A DNA stretch of 64,000 bases, from positions 33,802 to 97,801 of the forward strand of contig CANMNN010000015.1 in the NCBI GenBank assembly GCA_947499305.1, given 5' to 3'. Position 1 is the stretch's first letter. Each line of letters begins with the position of its first letter. The notes under the pieces were generated by a model. The model was not told the origin of the DNA. It saw nothing but the letters and a program-made list of their open reading frames with translations, and made no database searches. Both the position numbers and the translations under genes were made by a program. Shown piece by piece: positions 34,532 through 43,813 of the stretch. This DNA is from an uncultured Arenicella sp. Lineage in GTDB: Bacteria; Pseudomonadota; Gammaproteobacteria; Arenicellales; Arenicellaceae.

Positions 34532-35170
34532 CTATCGACCCGCCTCGTTAGCCCAAAGCACCTTGTGTAGCTGTATTTGCAATCGCACCGCAAGGCGGTC
34601 ATCAACAATCCAGTCGGCCAGTTCGGTCGCATCAAGCTGATCTGCAGAAGGCGAAAAAAACACATCACAGCGCTCGGTTAAACCATGCTTTGCAACGAAG
34701 TCTTTTGACCACTCATAATCAGCCTCATCGCAAATTACAAACTTAAGACAATCTGTCGATTTTACATAATCGAGATTTGAGTAGGTGTTATTTGGCTCTT
34801 CATTTGAGGCGGGCGTTTTAATATCCAGTACGATGTAGACACGCGGGTCAACCTTCGAGATATCCATCGCTCCACCAGTTTCAAGCGAAACAAAGTGGCC
34901 TTCATCACAAAGCATTTTCATCAATTGATGGCATTCGGGTTGGGCTAAGGGTTCACCACCTGTGACGGTCACATGCTTCGCTCCGTAACTCTTAACTTCT
35001 CTAACAATGTCATCAAGCTCGCGGCGCTTTCCACCATGAAATGCGTAAGCAGTATCGCAATAGGTACAACGCATTGGGCAGCCCGTTAACCGCACAAACA
35101 CCGTTGGGTAACCAACAGTGTTTGTCTCGCCTTGAAGGGAGTAGAAGATTTCTGTAATTTTTAACGACAC
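34532..35170 (-). CDS. queE: 7-carboxy-7-deazaguanine synthase
   Basis: A 212-residue radical SAM enzyme of queuosine synthesis. The cluster motif is CPMRCTYC (CxxxCxxC) within RLTGCPMRCTYCDTAYAF. The GGEP motif is VTVTGGEPLAQPE. The N-terminus ITEIFYSLQGETNTVGYPTVFVR is diagnostic for QueE. It turns CPH4 into CDG, the substrate of the QueC gene next to it. Lies downstream of ybgF by 111 bp, as in pseudomonads. Confidence 0.95.
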   Translation of the reverse strand: MSLKITEIFYSLQGETNTVGYPTVFVRLTGCPMRCTYCDTAYAFHGGKRRELDDIVREVKSYGAKHVTVTGGEPLAQPECHQLMKMLCDEGHFVSLETGGAMDISKVDPRVYIVLDIKTPASNEEPNNTYSNLDYVKSTDCLKFVICDEADYEWSKDFVAKHGLTERCDVFFSPSADQLDATELADWIVDDRLAVRLQIQLHKVLWANEAGR

Positions 35171-35281
35171 TCTTTTAACCGAAGAATTGGTTTAACCGAC
35201 AAAGCAGTTGATAAACAGGCATATCGAGAACCGACTCAAACGATGTCAAAGTCCTCGATAACTTTTTGACACGGGTAATGC

Positions 35282-36727
35282 TTAACTATCCGACGCCAAT
35301 TGATTCTTAGCTGCAATAGCTGCATCCGACTGGGGGTACATAGTGACAATCTCTTGAAACAGCATTCTTGCTTCAATTTGATTACCCTGACCTTGTTCAA
35401 TATAGGCCGTTTTCAACATTGCATTTGGCACACGGCTGCTTTGAGGGTAATCACTGATAATTGTTTTTAAATGTGATTTGGCCACATCAAGTTTACGATT
35501 CAAAAACATTGCTTCAGCGATCCAATAATGAGCGCCATCGGCAAGGGTTCCACGCGGATGAGCTTGTAGCTGCTGCTCAAAAATCACCGCTGCCTGCTCA
35601 TATTGAGATTGCTTTAGCAGATTAATACCTTCGGAATAAAAGTCGCTCTCCGGCTTAACCGCCACAGGAGCGGAATTGACAGCTTGAGTACTATCAACAG
35701 CTTGAGTCTCTTCGACGGCTTGGGCATTATCAACTGCCAGAGCTTGATTAAAGGTTTGGCTTTGAGGTGCTGTGTTTGACGCTTCTGCACCAACTGTAAC
35801 GGGCGCTTGAACCGCGTTAATAGCCTGGTTCGAGGCACCTGTTACCGCTAAGGGGGGTACCGACACAACCCCGCCAGCCGATTGCGTTGTCGCTTGTAGA
35901 GCTTGATTTTGGTCGTATGAGAATTGCTGACTAGGCAGACCTTGCTGTGGGGCCGTTCGTACTTGTTGGCTATCGCTTGGTTCGCCTAACGGCTGTGAAG
36001 TTCGCCAATTGTTTTGGCCCGATCTTCCAGCCTCTAATTGCGAATTTGTAGCGATTTGCGCTCCTTCTCCAGTAACTGGCACATCAGGCTTCGAAGTATT
36101 GAAACTTCTATCAACAACAGGAGGGTAAGTCCCGCCTTGTTGAGCGACAGAGTCAACAGAACTCTGAGAGTTCGTGCCTACGCCTTGAGTATTTGGATAT
36201 GGTTGATAAAGGCCAGTTGTATCCTGTTTTTGGCCCGCGACCTCGGCCGTCGCGTAAGGCTGAGATAGTTCACCCTGCTGAACTGTAGAAACCACCGATG
36301 CAGCTGTATCGGCAGAAGAAGCAATCGATGATGGCACACCTCTTTCGGACTGTTCGAATGCAGATCGATTTTGCATAGATTGTTCAGCTACCCCAATAGC
36401 CCCTTGGGAGTTCGCTATTGGCTGAGAGTAAGAGTTAGGCTGTTGGGCGTAACTAGAGTTTGGAGAATTGTACGCACCATTTACTTGGCCTTGGTGGCTC
36501 ACCGAATTCGACTGAAGGGATTCGTCCAACTGACGCTGAAGACGCTTCATTTGATAATTCTGACGCTCAACCATATCTCTCAGCTCAGCAATCTCTTGCT
36601 TTAATGCCTGCACGTCGAGAAGTATCTGAGTATTATTGCCGCTTTGTTGGGCGTGGCTATAATGAAAAATCGGGGTAACACTTAGTGCAACCCCGACCAT
36701 CAATACGTACGTTTTAATTCGTCGCAT
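35282..36727 (-). CDS. ybgF: Tol-Pal system protein YbgF/CpoB with enlarged linker
   Basis: 481 residues, about 200 longer than typical CpoB. Order: signal peptide (about 1-27), coiled-coil trimerisation helix (LLDVQALKQEIAELRDMV ... LKRLQRQLDE region), a very long Ser/Gln/Asn/Val-rich disordered linker (about 75-360), then C-terminal TPRs (YSEGINLLKQSQYEQAAVIFEQQL ... IEARMLFQEIVTMYPQS). Near 320-345 the linker carries short degenerate six-residue repeats of QAV type. CpoB links Tol energy to PBP1B and septal wall synthesis. It is last in the tol-pal run, 122 bp after pal. Confidence 0.9.
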   Translation of the reverse strand: MRRIKTYVLMVGVALSVTPIFHYSHAQQSGNNTQILLDVQALKQEIAELRDMVERQNYQMKRLQRQLDESLQSNSVSHQGQVNGAYNSPNSSYAQQPNSYSQPIANSQGAIGVAEQSMQNRSAFEQSERGVPSSIASSADTAASVVSTVQQGELSQPYATAEVAGQKQDTTGLYQPYPNTQGVGTNSQSSVDSVAQQGGTYPPVVDRSFNTSKPDVPVTGEGAQIATNSQLEAGRSGQNNWRTSQPLGEPSDSQQVRTAPQQGLPSQQFSYDQNQALQATTQSAGGVVSVPPLAVTGASNQAINAVQAPVTVGAEASNTAPQSQTFNQALAVDNAQAVEETQAVDSTQAVNSAPVAVKPESDFYSEGINLLKQSQYEQAAVIFEQQLQAHPRGTLADGAHYWIAEAMFLNRKLDVAKSHLKTIISDYPQSSRVPNAMLKTAYIEQGQGNQIEARMLFQEIVTMYPQSDAAIAAKNQLASDS

Positions 36728-36753
36728 AGTTTACCTAGCTATTCGCTAAATTA

Positions 36754-36839
36754 ATTTCGGGGGATATTCTTTAACAAAGGCAACACAACATAATGGCTTG
36801 CGATGCCCCCGAAATAAGCGCCTCAGGTTTGCTGAGGCG
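36754..36839 (-). repeat. paired inverted repeats between pal and ybgF
   Basis: CGCCTCAG (36819-36826), loop GTTTG and CTGAGGCG (36832-36839) is a perfect 8-bp hairpin just after the pal stop. Next to it, ATTTCGGGGG (36754-36763) and CCCCCGAAAT (36806-36815) form a perfect 10-bp stem enclosing 42 nt, ending 27 bp before the ybgF start. No T-run follows either on the minus strand. They may set the pal:ybgF expression ratio or stabilise the pal message. Confidence 0.6.
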
Positions 36840-36849
36840 ACAACACTGA

Positions 36850-37377
36850 TTAGTACTTAATTTCTACGCGGCGATTAGACTTCCATGCAGCTTCGTTATG
36901 AGCTGTGTCAACTGGGCGTTCTTCACCGTAAGAAATAGTTTGGATTGTGCTATTGGCGCCTGCGCTGCTCATCAACTGTGCAACTGTTTGAGCACGACGC
37001 TCACCCAATGCCAAGTTGTAATCGCGAGTACCACGCTCATCGGCATGACCTTCAAGGTTTACACGTGCACCACCGTTGCTACCTAGATATTGTGCATGAC
37101 GAGTAGCAATAATGGTTGAACGCTCATCAATCGCAGAGCTGTTGTATTCGAAATACAGCACTTTGTATTGAAGCGGGTCACCATTGATACCAAAACGGCT
37201 TGCTAACTCAGATACTGTGTAAGGAGTACCATAAGCAGGCAGAGTGCTTGGGTCAACTTCTGGAGCTGCCTCTTGAGTAGGCACTTGCTCTTCAACAACA
37301 GGTTTCTCTTTTGGTGCACAGGCGCTTAAGGCTAGTGCAACTAAAACGGTCATAGCTAGACCCAATTTACGATTCAT
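36850..37377 (-). CDS. pal: peptidoglycan-associated lipoprotein
   Basis: A 175-residue outer-membrane lipoprotein. The lipobox is LSAC (Cys20), followed by a Pro/Glu-rich linker and an OmpA-type peptidoglycan-binding domain with VNLEGHADERGTRDYNLALG and ERRAQTV. It anchors the outer membrane to the wall and binds TolB, giving Tol-dependent constriction at division. It follows tolB by 41 bp. Length and motifs are normal. Confidence 0.97.
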   Translation of the reverse strand: MNRKLGLAMTVLVALALSACAPKEKPVVEEQVPTQEAAPEVDPSTLPAYGTPYTVSELASRFGINGDPLQYKVLYFEYNSSAIDERSTIIATRHAQYLGSNGGARVNLEGHADERGTRDYNLALGERRAQTVAQLMSSAGANSTIQTISYGEERPVDTAHNEAAWKSNRRVEIKY

Positions 37378-37418
37378 ATTTCACTCCAAGAATGATTTGT
37401 TTGTTTTTGCCGTTATTG

Positions 37419-38738
37419 TTATTTTCTCAGAGGTGACCACGCCGGCTCTCGCACGTCACCACTAATAAGATCTAATCTTGTTCTCACTCGCCCATCAGAC
37501 GAGGCAACCATCAAAGCAGGCTCATAGTCTACTTCAGTTTTGTACAATACCATGTCTCCATTCGGAGAAAAACTAGGACTTTCATCAAATTTCGAGTTGC
37601 TTAGCATGGTCAACCTACCTGTTTCCTCATTCATAATAGCAATTTTACCGCCATCATGAACCATCACTATTTGCTTACCATCAGTATCATAAGACGCGTT
37701 GGCACTTTCATCGCCCTCAAAGGTCATGCGTGACACCGATTGGTCATACACACTATAACTGTAAATTTGAGGCTTGCCTGTGCGGCTAGACGTGAATAGA
37801 AAACTATCACCTCTGGGTGACCACGACGGCTCTGTGTCGATACCGTAATGTGTACTAATGCGGCTATGCTGCTTTGTTAGTAGGTCATAAATATAGATAT
37901 CTGGGCTGCCATGACGCGACGTTGAGTATGCGACACTCTTGCCATCAGGAGACCAGGCAGGCGCTGAATTAACGCCTTTAAATTGGGCAATGGTCTCCTC
38001 TTCTAATGTTCGCAAATTAACGGTTTTGATAACCGTGCCTTTTTGATTAAACCCTACAAAGGCAATATTTTGACGATCTGGAGACCAATCAAGCGACAAT
38101 ATCGGGTTCCAAGATGCATACACTTCTCGTGCACCAAAGCCATCCCAATCAGCGACCATTAACTTATAACGATAACGTTGGTATTCAATTTCAGTGCGCT
38201 CAACAAAAGCCATGCGCGATTGAAATGCCCCTCTACCACCTGTGAACGCCTGATAGACATTATCGCTGATCACGTGTGCCGCTGTTCTGAGGTCGCGCTT
38301 TGACAAACCACTGATTCGACGCCCATTACCAATTTGCTGCTGACGCACTACATCGTACATGCGAAATTGAACTTCGTATTTATCGCTGCCGAGGTTCCAG
38401 ACTTCGCCGATTACCAAAATCTCAGCATTGATAAAACGCCAATCTTTATAACGAACCTCTTCGTCCTTAGAAGGCTGACTCAAAAAATCCTTTACCGGGA
38501 TCGATTCAAACTTACCAGAAGCATTTAAATCAAAAGCTACGACATCGTGAATTTGGTGCTCGACGTCAGTTCCATCTAATACTTTAAATGGCACAATTGC
38601 GATGGGTTTTCCACGCACTACTCCGCCGTCAATGGTGCCTCTCAGCTTTTCCTGTTCTTGGGCGTACGACGCCTGAACAAACAAAAAAGCCGTTAATAAA
38701 GCAATAGTGATACGGCTGGTGGTGGCGATTTTTTGCAT
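37419..38738 (-). CDS. tolB: Tol-Pal periplasmic beta-propeller protein TolB
   Basis: 439 residues. Signal peptide (AFLFVQASYA), N-terminal TolB domain (IAIVPFKVLDGT ... ISDNVYQAFTG) and a six-bladed propeller of WSPDGK-type repeats (SLDWSPDRQNIAFVGF, APAWSPDGKSVAYSTSRHGSPDIY, EPSWSPRGDSFLFTSSRTG). It shuttles between Pal and TolA. Located between tolA (5-bp gap) and pal. Confidence 0.97.
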   Translation of the reverse strand: MQKIATTSRITIALLTAFLFVQASYAQEQEKLRGTIDGGVVRGKPIAIVPFKVLDGTDVEHQIHDVVAFDLNASGKFESIPVKDFLSQPSKDEEVRYKDWRFINAEILVIGEVWNLGSDKYEVQFRMYDVVRQQQIGNGRRISGLSKRDLRTAAHVISDNVYQAFTGGRGAFQSRMAFVERTEIEYQRYRYKLMVADWDGFGAREVYASWNPILSLDWSPDRQNIAFVGFNQKGTVIKTVNLRTLEEETIAQFKGVNSAPAWSPDGKSVAYSTSRHGSPDIYIYDLLTKQHSRISTHYGIDTEPSWSPRGDSFLFTSSRTGKPQIYSYSVYDQSVSRMTFEGDESANASYDTDGKQIVMVHDGGKIAIMNEETGRLTMLSNSKFDESPSFSPNGDMVLYKTEVDYEPALMVASSDGRVRTRLDLISGDVREPAWSPLRK

Positions 38739-38743
38739 GGCGC

Positions 38744-39658
38744 TTATCTTCTTGCGTTCGGGTGAACTACTACTAATTCAAAATTTTGCAGTCGCTGAAC
38801 TGCCTCGGGTTCCTGACCTTGCTCAGGCATTTCAAACGGGCTAGCAGCGAAAACCGCGGCTTCTACTGATTGATCATACGATTGCAATCCGCTCGATTGT
38901 ATCGTTCGCACCGATAGAACATCACCAGATGGAGATAGTGTAATATCGACAACGCTTTTGCGCCACGTTTCAAAACTAGGATCTACAGTGCGCTTTGTCT
39001 CTATTTTACGCTGAATACCACTGAAAAACTTACTTACCAAGGTTGTGGTGCGCTGCTTAGCGCGTCTAGCCGCCTCTTGTCGTTGCAACTCAGCTTCTTC
39101 TTCGGCCAATAACTTATTCAATCGCTGACGTTCCAAAAGCTCAGCCTCTTCTTTGGCCAGTTTCTCTTGTAAGTCAGATATGCGCTTTTTCTCTGCTTCG
39201 GCCTTTTGCTTGGCTATTTTCTCTTCCTTCTTACGGCGCTCTTCCTCTTTCTTTTTCTCTAACGCAATAGCTTTGCGCTGCTTCTCTAATTCGGCCGCTT
39301 TTTTCTTCTCAGATTCTTGTTTGGCTTTTAAATCAGCGACTTTCTTTTTCTCAAGATCAGCCTGCTTTTTAATTTTGTCTAACTCTCGTTGCTCGCGTTC
39401 TTTATTCTCACGCTTTTTACGCTCTCGCTCGAGTTCAGCTTTTTTGATCTTTTCTTGCTGGTCTTTGATTTGTGACTCATCAATAACGCTTGCTTTCACC
39501 GTATCAATTTTATCAGCATCAAAGGCTTCTACCTTCTCAAATTTTTCGTCGCTGCTAAAGTTAATCAGCATCGCCGCGATAATCACAATATGCACCACCG
39601 CAGCTGCGATGTAAGCTAAGGTTCGGTTTTTAGCGCTGGCTTTTCTTCTGTTACTCAT
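38744..39658 (-). CDS. tolA: Tol-Pal energy transducer TolA
   Basis: 304 residues. A single N-terminal membrane helix (LAYIAAAVVHIVIIAAML), a long Lys/Glu/Ala-rich helical domain (about 60-205) and a C-terminal TolA/TonB-like domain (VDITLSPSGDVLSVRTIQSSGLQSYDQSVEAAV in two parts). It transmits proton-motive energy from TolQR to TolB/Pal. The repetitive middle also gives a long antisense frame, which is not a gene. Confidence 0.96.
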   Translation of the reverse strand: MSNRRKASAKNRTLAYIAAAVVHIVIIAAMLINFSSDEKFEKVEAFDADKIDTVKASVIDESQIKDQQEKIKKAELERERKKRENKEREQRELDKIKKQADLEKKKVADLKAKQESEKKKAAELEKQRKAIALEKKKEEERRKKEEKIAKQKAEAEKKRISDLQEKLAKEEAELLERQRLNKLLAEEEAELQRQEAARRAKQRTTTLVSKFFSGIQRKIETKRTVDPSFETWRKSVVDITLSPSGDVLSVRTIQSSGLQSYDQSVEAAVFAASPFEMPEQGQEPEAVQRLQNFELVVVHPNARR

Positions 39659-39669
39659 CAGTGCTAACC

Positions 39670-40095
39670 TTAATTGCCTTCACTTACGGGCTCTGTTACC
39701 AAGCTCACTGTTTCGATACCGGCATTTTTTAGAACTACCATGGCGTTTAACACATCCTTATAGCGCGCATTCTTATCACCTCGCACTAAGAAGTCAGTTG
39801 CGGGTTTTTGTCGGTACAAGGCCGCTGAATAGATCAGCACTTCTTGCTCTGTTTTTGCGAGCTCGTCGATATACATTTGCCCATTCGCGTCGACCGTCAA
39901 TATAAACGGCTCAGGCGACTCTGGGTTAAAATCAACCGGCTTTGATGATGTTTGAGGTAAATCAACCTTCACACCTTCGGTCAGCAGCGGCGCAGTAACC
40001 ATGAAGATGATCAGCAACACCAACATCACATCGATGTAAGGCACAACGTTGATCTCGGCAATTGGCTTACGCTTACGATCACGATACTTACTCAT
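39670..40095 (-). CDS. tolR: Tol-Pal stator subunit TolR
   Basis: 141 residues. The N-terminal membrane helix reads EINVVPYIDVMLVLLIIFM with the proton-carrying Asp22. A periplasmic ExbD-type domain follows. It forms the stator with TolQ. The next gene downstream is tolA (11-bp gap). This helix is the reference for the similar but shorter helix in the two VWA proteins at 47971-50051. Confidence 0.97.
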   Translation of the reverse strand: MSKYRDRKRKPIAEINVVPYIDVMLVLLIIFMVTAPLLTEGVKVDLPQTSSKPVDFNPESPEPFILTVDANGQMYIDELAKTEQEVLIYSAALYRQKPATDFLVRGDKNARYKDVLNAMVVLKNAGIETVSLVTEPVSEGN

Positions 40096-40143
40096 CGATA
40101 AGCCCCTCGAAATTCAGAGCAAAATATTTTTTAAAAATCGACA

Positions 40144-40929
40144 TTATTTGCGATTCTCAATCGTTAGCTGTCGATTCACAATACTGACGAACTCTTCCAT
40201 GAAAATTTCATATTGGCCGACCAACTTTTCAACATTATACGAGAAACGGTTATACGCGATTACAGCTGGGATTGCGGCAAACAAGCCCATGGCCGTAGCG
40301 ATCAAGGCTTCAGCAATACCAGGCGCGACGCTCGCGACTGTCGCTTGCTGTGTCGACATGCCGAGTGCGCGAAACGAGTTCATGATGCCCCAAACGGTGC
40401 CAAACAGGCCTACATAAGGTGATGTTGAACCGACGGTTGCTAGAAATGGAATTTGTGACTCTAAATGATCGATTTCTCGACCCAGCTCTACCCGCATAGC
40501 TCGTTGCACGGCATCAAGTAGATCATTGTTATTCGCATAGCCTCGCTCGCCGAGGCGTTGATACTCGCGATATCCGGCGACAAAGATTTCACTCATGCCC
40601 GAAGACTTTACAGTCTCGGCGCCCCATTTATTGTAGAGCGATTGCATGCTTCCGCCAGCCCAGAACTCGCGCTCAAATTCAGCGGTCATTTTAGTTTCGG
40701 TGCGCAGGCTTTTCATTTTCGAGAAGATAATCGACCACGAAAATAAGGACGCCAATAACAGCATCAGCATCACTAACTGAACAGTTAAACTTGCATCAGC
40801 GATGAGAGAAATAATTGACATGCTGTCGCCGACATGCGCACTTGCCGCCTGCGCCAACTGATCTGCTGCTACGGGCTCTGCTTGTAGAGGCTCAGCTTGT
40901 GCCATTAGGTTAAGACTTATGCTAGACAT
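40144..40929 (-). CDS. tolQ: Tol-Pal stator subunit TolQ
   Basis: 261 residues, about 30 longer at the N-terminus than E. coli TolQ, through an Ala/Glu-rich extension. Three membrane helices: SLTVQLVMLMLLLASLFSWSI, PFLATVGSTSPYVGLFGTVWGIMNSF and VAPGIAEALIATAMGLFAAIPAVIAYN, the classic ExbB/TolQ signatures. It conducts protons with TolR. Met9 could also be the start. First tol gene, 82 bp after ybgC. Confidence 0.97.
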   Translation of the reverse strand: MSSISLNLMAQAEPLQAEPVAADQLAQAASAHVGDSMSIISLIADASLTVQLVMLMLLLASLFSWSIIFSKMKSLRTETKMTAEFEREFWAGGSMQSLYNKWGAETVKSSGMSEIFVAGYREYQRLGERGYANNNDLLDAVQRAMRVELGREIDHLESQIPFLATVGSTSPYVGLFGTVWGIMNSFRALGMSTQQATVASVAPGIAEALIATAMGLFAAIPAVIAYNRFSYNVEKLVGQYEIFMEEFVSIVNRQLTIENRK

Positions 40930-41011
40930 CGATTATTCCCTTGAGGTGCTATTTCTGGAGTGCTTTGAAATTGAAACTTAACTTAAATTTAGAGGATACG
41001 TTAAAACTGAC

Positions 41012-41410
41012 TTACGCTTGCTCACTGAGTGCCAAACGTAAATCAATTGGCATGGCACTTAGCTGAAATGACTGATGGTGCAATGAAGCCAACTTTATTT
41101 GCCCCTTACACAATAACTGTTCTTTATTATAAATTTTCTGCTCTAACTGCAATTTAACCTTACCCACTTGCAATGGTTTGACCGTAACTGTCAGTTCATC
41201 AAATAATCGTGCAGGCAGATCATATTTCAGCTGAGCTTCTCGGACAACAAATATAATACCGCTATTTTGTTGAATATCAGCGATATTAAACCCCAATGAG
41301 GCTAGCCAGTCGCAGCGACAGCGCTCCATAAAATTTAAGTAATTTGAATGATAAACCACACCGCCAGCATCGGTGTCTTCATAGTAAATACGTATCTTTT
41401 TTTCAAACAT
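41012..41410 (-). CDS. ybgC: YbgC-family acyl-CoA thioesterase
   Basis: A 132-residue hot-dog-fold thioesterase. The active-site segment is YYEDTDAGGVVYHSNYLNFMERCR, with the catalytic Asp and the tyrosine/asparagine pair. It hydrolyses short-chain acyl-CoA or acyl-ACP at the inner membrane. It is the customary first gene upstream of tolQ and lies 63 bp after ruvB. Confidence 0.95.
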   Translation of the reverse strand: MFEKKIRIYYEDTDAGGVVYHSNYLNFMERCRCDWLASLGFNIADIQQNSGIIFVVREAQLKYDLPARLFDELTVTVKPLQVGKVKLQLEQKIYNKEQLLCKGQIKLASLHHQSFQLSAMPIDLRLALSEQA

Positions 41411-41473
41411 AGTGTCTACTTGATTAAATACGTTAGTAAAGTAAGTTCGAGAATACTGTTTTTCAAAGCCAAG

Positions 41474-42523
41474 CTAGTCGTCTTCAAACAGTTGAGTTTG
41501 CGGGTTCGCCAAAGCTGGATCTGCTGGCGCTTTTAGGCCGAAATAACTCCATGTGCGCTTGGTCACAACTCTACCTCGGGGCGTGCGCATCATAAAACCT
41601 TGTTGAATCAAGTAGGGTTCGATAACGTCTTCGATTGTGCCTCGCTCTTCGCCAATAGCCGCTGCAAGGCTATCTATTCCTACGGGGCCGCCATCAAATT
41701 TTTGCATGATGGCTTTAAGGAGCTGACGATCCATCCAGTCTAGACCATGCGGGTCGACCTCCATCATATCAAGCGCTTTCATCGCCATTTCTTCGGTCAG
41801 CTTGCCGTCACCTTTAACTTCGGCGTAGTCGCGCACTCTGCGTAACAGACGATTAGCAATACGCGGTGTTCCCCGAGCTCTATTCGCGACGGTTTTCACG
41901 CCTTCGTCTTCGGTGGGCACACCGAGAATATCTGACGAGCGCTGCACAATACTCGCGAGGTCTTCGGTGTTGTAATACTCCAAGCGTTGTACAATGCCAA
42001 ATCGGTCACGCAATGGCGAGGTTAACAAACCTGCCCGCGTTGTTGCCCCAATCAAAGTGAACGGCGGTAAAGACAGCTTGACGGTTCTCGCCGCTGGCCC
42101 CTCACCAATAACAATATCAAGCTCAAAGTCTTCCATCGCGGGGTAAAGAATCTCCTCTACCACGGGGCTTAGGCGATGAATCTCGTCGATAAATAGCACA
42201 TCGTACGGCTCTAAGTTAGTAAGCACGGCAGCGAGGTCGCCGGCGCGTTCTAATACTGGGCCAGAAGTTTGGCGGATCTTCGTTTTGAGTTCGCGAGCGA
42301 CAATGTTTGATAAGGTGGTTTTGCCTAAGCCAGGAGGCCCGAACAGCAAAACATGATCCAAAGACTCGTTTCTCGAACGTGCCGCTTGAATGAAAATAGA
42401 GAGCTGCTCTTTGAGCTTTGGTTGACCAACAAAATCCTCTAAATACTCTGGGCGCAACGCTTTATCGACGTAGTCTTCATCGCCCATTTGGATATCAGGG
42501 TTTATTGGATTTTCTTCCATCAT
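41474..42523 (-). CDS. ruvB: Holliday junction branch-migration helicase RuvB
   Basis: A 349-residue AAA+ ATPase. Walker [14 protein letters not shown], Walker [13 protein letters not shown], sensor [18 protein letters not shown], arginine finger region [13 protein letters not shown] and a C-terminal winged helix ([14 protein letters not shown]). It drives branch migration with RuvA. The start MM could be either Met. It follows ruvA by 100 bp. Confidence 0.97.
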   Translation of the reverse strand: MMEENPINPDIQMGDEDYVDKALRPEYLEDFVGQPKLKEQLSIFIQAARSRNESLDHVLLFGPPGLGKTTLSNIVARELKTKIRQTSGPVLERAGDLAAVLTNLEPYDVLFIDEIHRLSPVVEEILYPAMEDFELDIVIGEGPAARTVKLSLPPFTLIGATTRAGLLTSPLRDRFGIVQRLEYYNTEDLASIVQRSSDILGVPTEDEGVKTVANRARGTPRIANRLLRRVRDYAEVKGDGKLTEEMAMKALDMMEVDPHGLDWMDRQLLKAIMQKFDGGPVGIDSLAAAIGEERGTIEDVIEPYLIQQGFMMRTPRGRVVTKRTWSYFGLKAPADPALANPQTQLFEDD

Positions 42524-42623
42524 GATTAACTTTTAGAATTCTCGACTGCAATCAAACTATCAACATCATCATTTCGAAGGCAACTGAGAGGCCTCCCCAA
42601 TAATTTAGTACCACAATTGATCA

Positions 42624-43226
42624 TCACAATACATTCCCTGACAAGGTTCTCAAAGCCTGACGAATCAAATCTTCGCTAGAGAGATCTTGATCCAGGGTTT
42701 TCACCACACGTCCGGCGTCAGCAGGACGATAACCTAATGAAACAAGTGCCTCAATCGCGTCGTTACGCGCACTATTCACGCCGCCGTCAGCAGCACGTTG
42801 CTCAAGCGCGACATCACCAAACTCTTTCTCGAGCCGGTCTTTCATTTCGACGACTAACCTCTGCGCGGTCTTTTTGCCGATCCCAGGAACTTTACACAAC
42901 AAGTTGTAGTCTTCATCCGCCATGCACTGTAATAGCTCTTGCGCCGATAAAGTGGATAACACCGCGAGCGCTACTTTAGGACCGACTCCGTTAACTTTTA
43001 TTAGACTGCGAAACAACTCGCGCTGCTGGCGGCTTGAGAATCCAAACAAGAGCTGCGCATCTTCACGCACCACCATGTGCACATACAAGGTAGCTTGCTC
43101 GCCCTCCGCGGGAAGGTCATAAAAAGTGGTCATCGGCGCTTCAAGCTCGTAACCCACGCCATTAACGTTCAACAATAAAGCAGGGGCCTGTTTTTCAAGT
43201 AACACCCCTTGCAACCATGCGATCAT
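42624..43226 (-). CDS. ruvA: Holliday junction DNA-binding protein RuvA
   Basis: 200 residues. An N-terminal OB fold (MIAWLQGVLLEKQAPALLLNV), two helix-hairpin-helix motifs (LIKVNGVGPKVALAVLS and LLCKVPGIGKKTAQRLVVEMKDR) and a C-terminal RuvB-binding domain (ALVSLGYRPADAGRVV). It starts 3 bp after the ruvC stop, so it is co-translated. Confidence 0.97.
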   Translation of the reverse strand: MIAWLQGVLLEKQAPALLLNVNGVGYELEAPMTTFYDLPAEGEQATLYVHMVVREDAQLLFGFSSRQQRELFRSLIKVNGVGPKVALAVLSTLSAQELLQCMADEDYNLLCKVPGIGKKTAQRLVVEMKDRLEKEFGDVALEQRAADGGVNSARNDAIEALVSLGYRPADAGRVVKTLDQDLSSEDLIRQALRTLSGNVL

Positions 43227-43229
43227 AGA

Positions 43230-43748
43230 TTAAGCCTCTCGGATTGTGGTATTGATTTGTTGATGATGCGCGTGACACACCGCCGCCGCCAGAGCATCTG
43301 ATGCATCTTCTTCGGGCGCCACACGAAGCCCAAGCAATACTCGAATCATATGTTGAATCTGCGCCTTATCAGCGCGGCCTTTACCAACAACCGTTTTCTT
43401 TATCTCGGTTGCGCTGTATTCCACAACCGGCAATTGATTATTTACCGCCGCTAACATCGCAGCACCTCGAGCATGCCCTAACACCAATGCGGATTGGGGG
43501 TTTTTCGCGAGGAAGACTTTTTCAATCGAAACGATATCGGGCCGAGTTTGCGCGACAATAGACTGCAACCTTGAATAGATGGCCTCTAAACGCACTGGCA
43601 ACTCGCCTTTGGGCAGCACTAAAGATTCAGCATAAACATATTTCAAGTTAGAGCCTTGCGCTTTTATCACACCAACACCTGTGATGCGCGAGCCAGGGTC
43701 AATACCTAAAATGGTAACGACCGGTGCAGGGCTGCGAGTTTGTCTCAA
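43230..43748 (-). CDS. ruvC: Holliday junction endonuclease RuvC
   Basis: A 172-residue resolvase. Catalytic acidic residues: Asp in LGIDPGSRITGVG, Glu in SIEKVFLAKNPQSALVLG, and the C-terminal pair in EDASDALAAAVCHAH. It resolves Holliday junctions with RuvAB. It starts 65 bp after yebC. Confidence 0.96.
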   Translation of the reverse strand: MRQTRSPAPVVTILGIDPGSRITGVGVIKAQGSNLKYVYAESLVLPKGELPVRLEAIYSRLQSIVAQTRPDIVSIEKVFLAKNPQSALVLGHARGAAMLAAVNNQLPVVEYSATEIKKTVVGKGRADKAQIQHMIRVLLGLRVAPEEDASDALAAAVCHAHHQQINTTIREA

Positions 43749-43813
43749 AATTGCTTACTGTAGTGATGCTGAATGATTAAAGGAGTGGCACTTACGGCAG
43801 ATCTAAGCCGCGC

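Noticed and set aside
35676..35750. Possible CRISPR-like or regulatory tandem repeat in ybgF
   Set aside because: The repeats are degenerate 18-bp in-frame coding units for QAV-type hexapeptides, with no spacers.
39153..39614. 153-residue plus-strand frame opposite tolA
   Set aside because: Antisense shadow of the Lys/Glu-rich helix of TolA; it reads as Ser/Phe-rich low complexity with no ribosome site.
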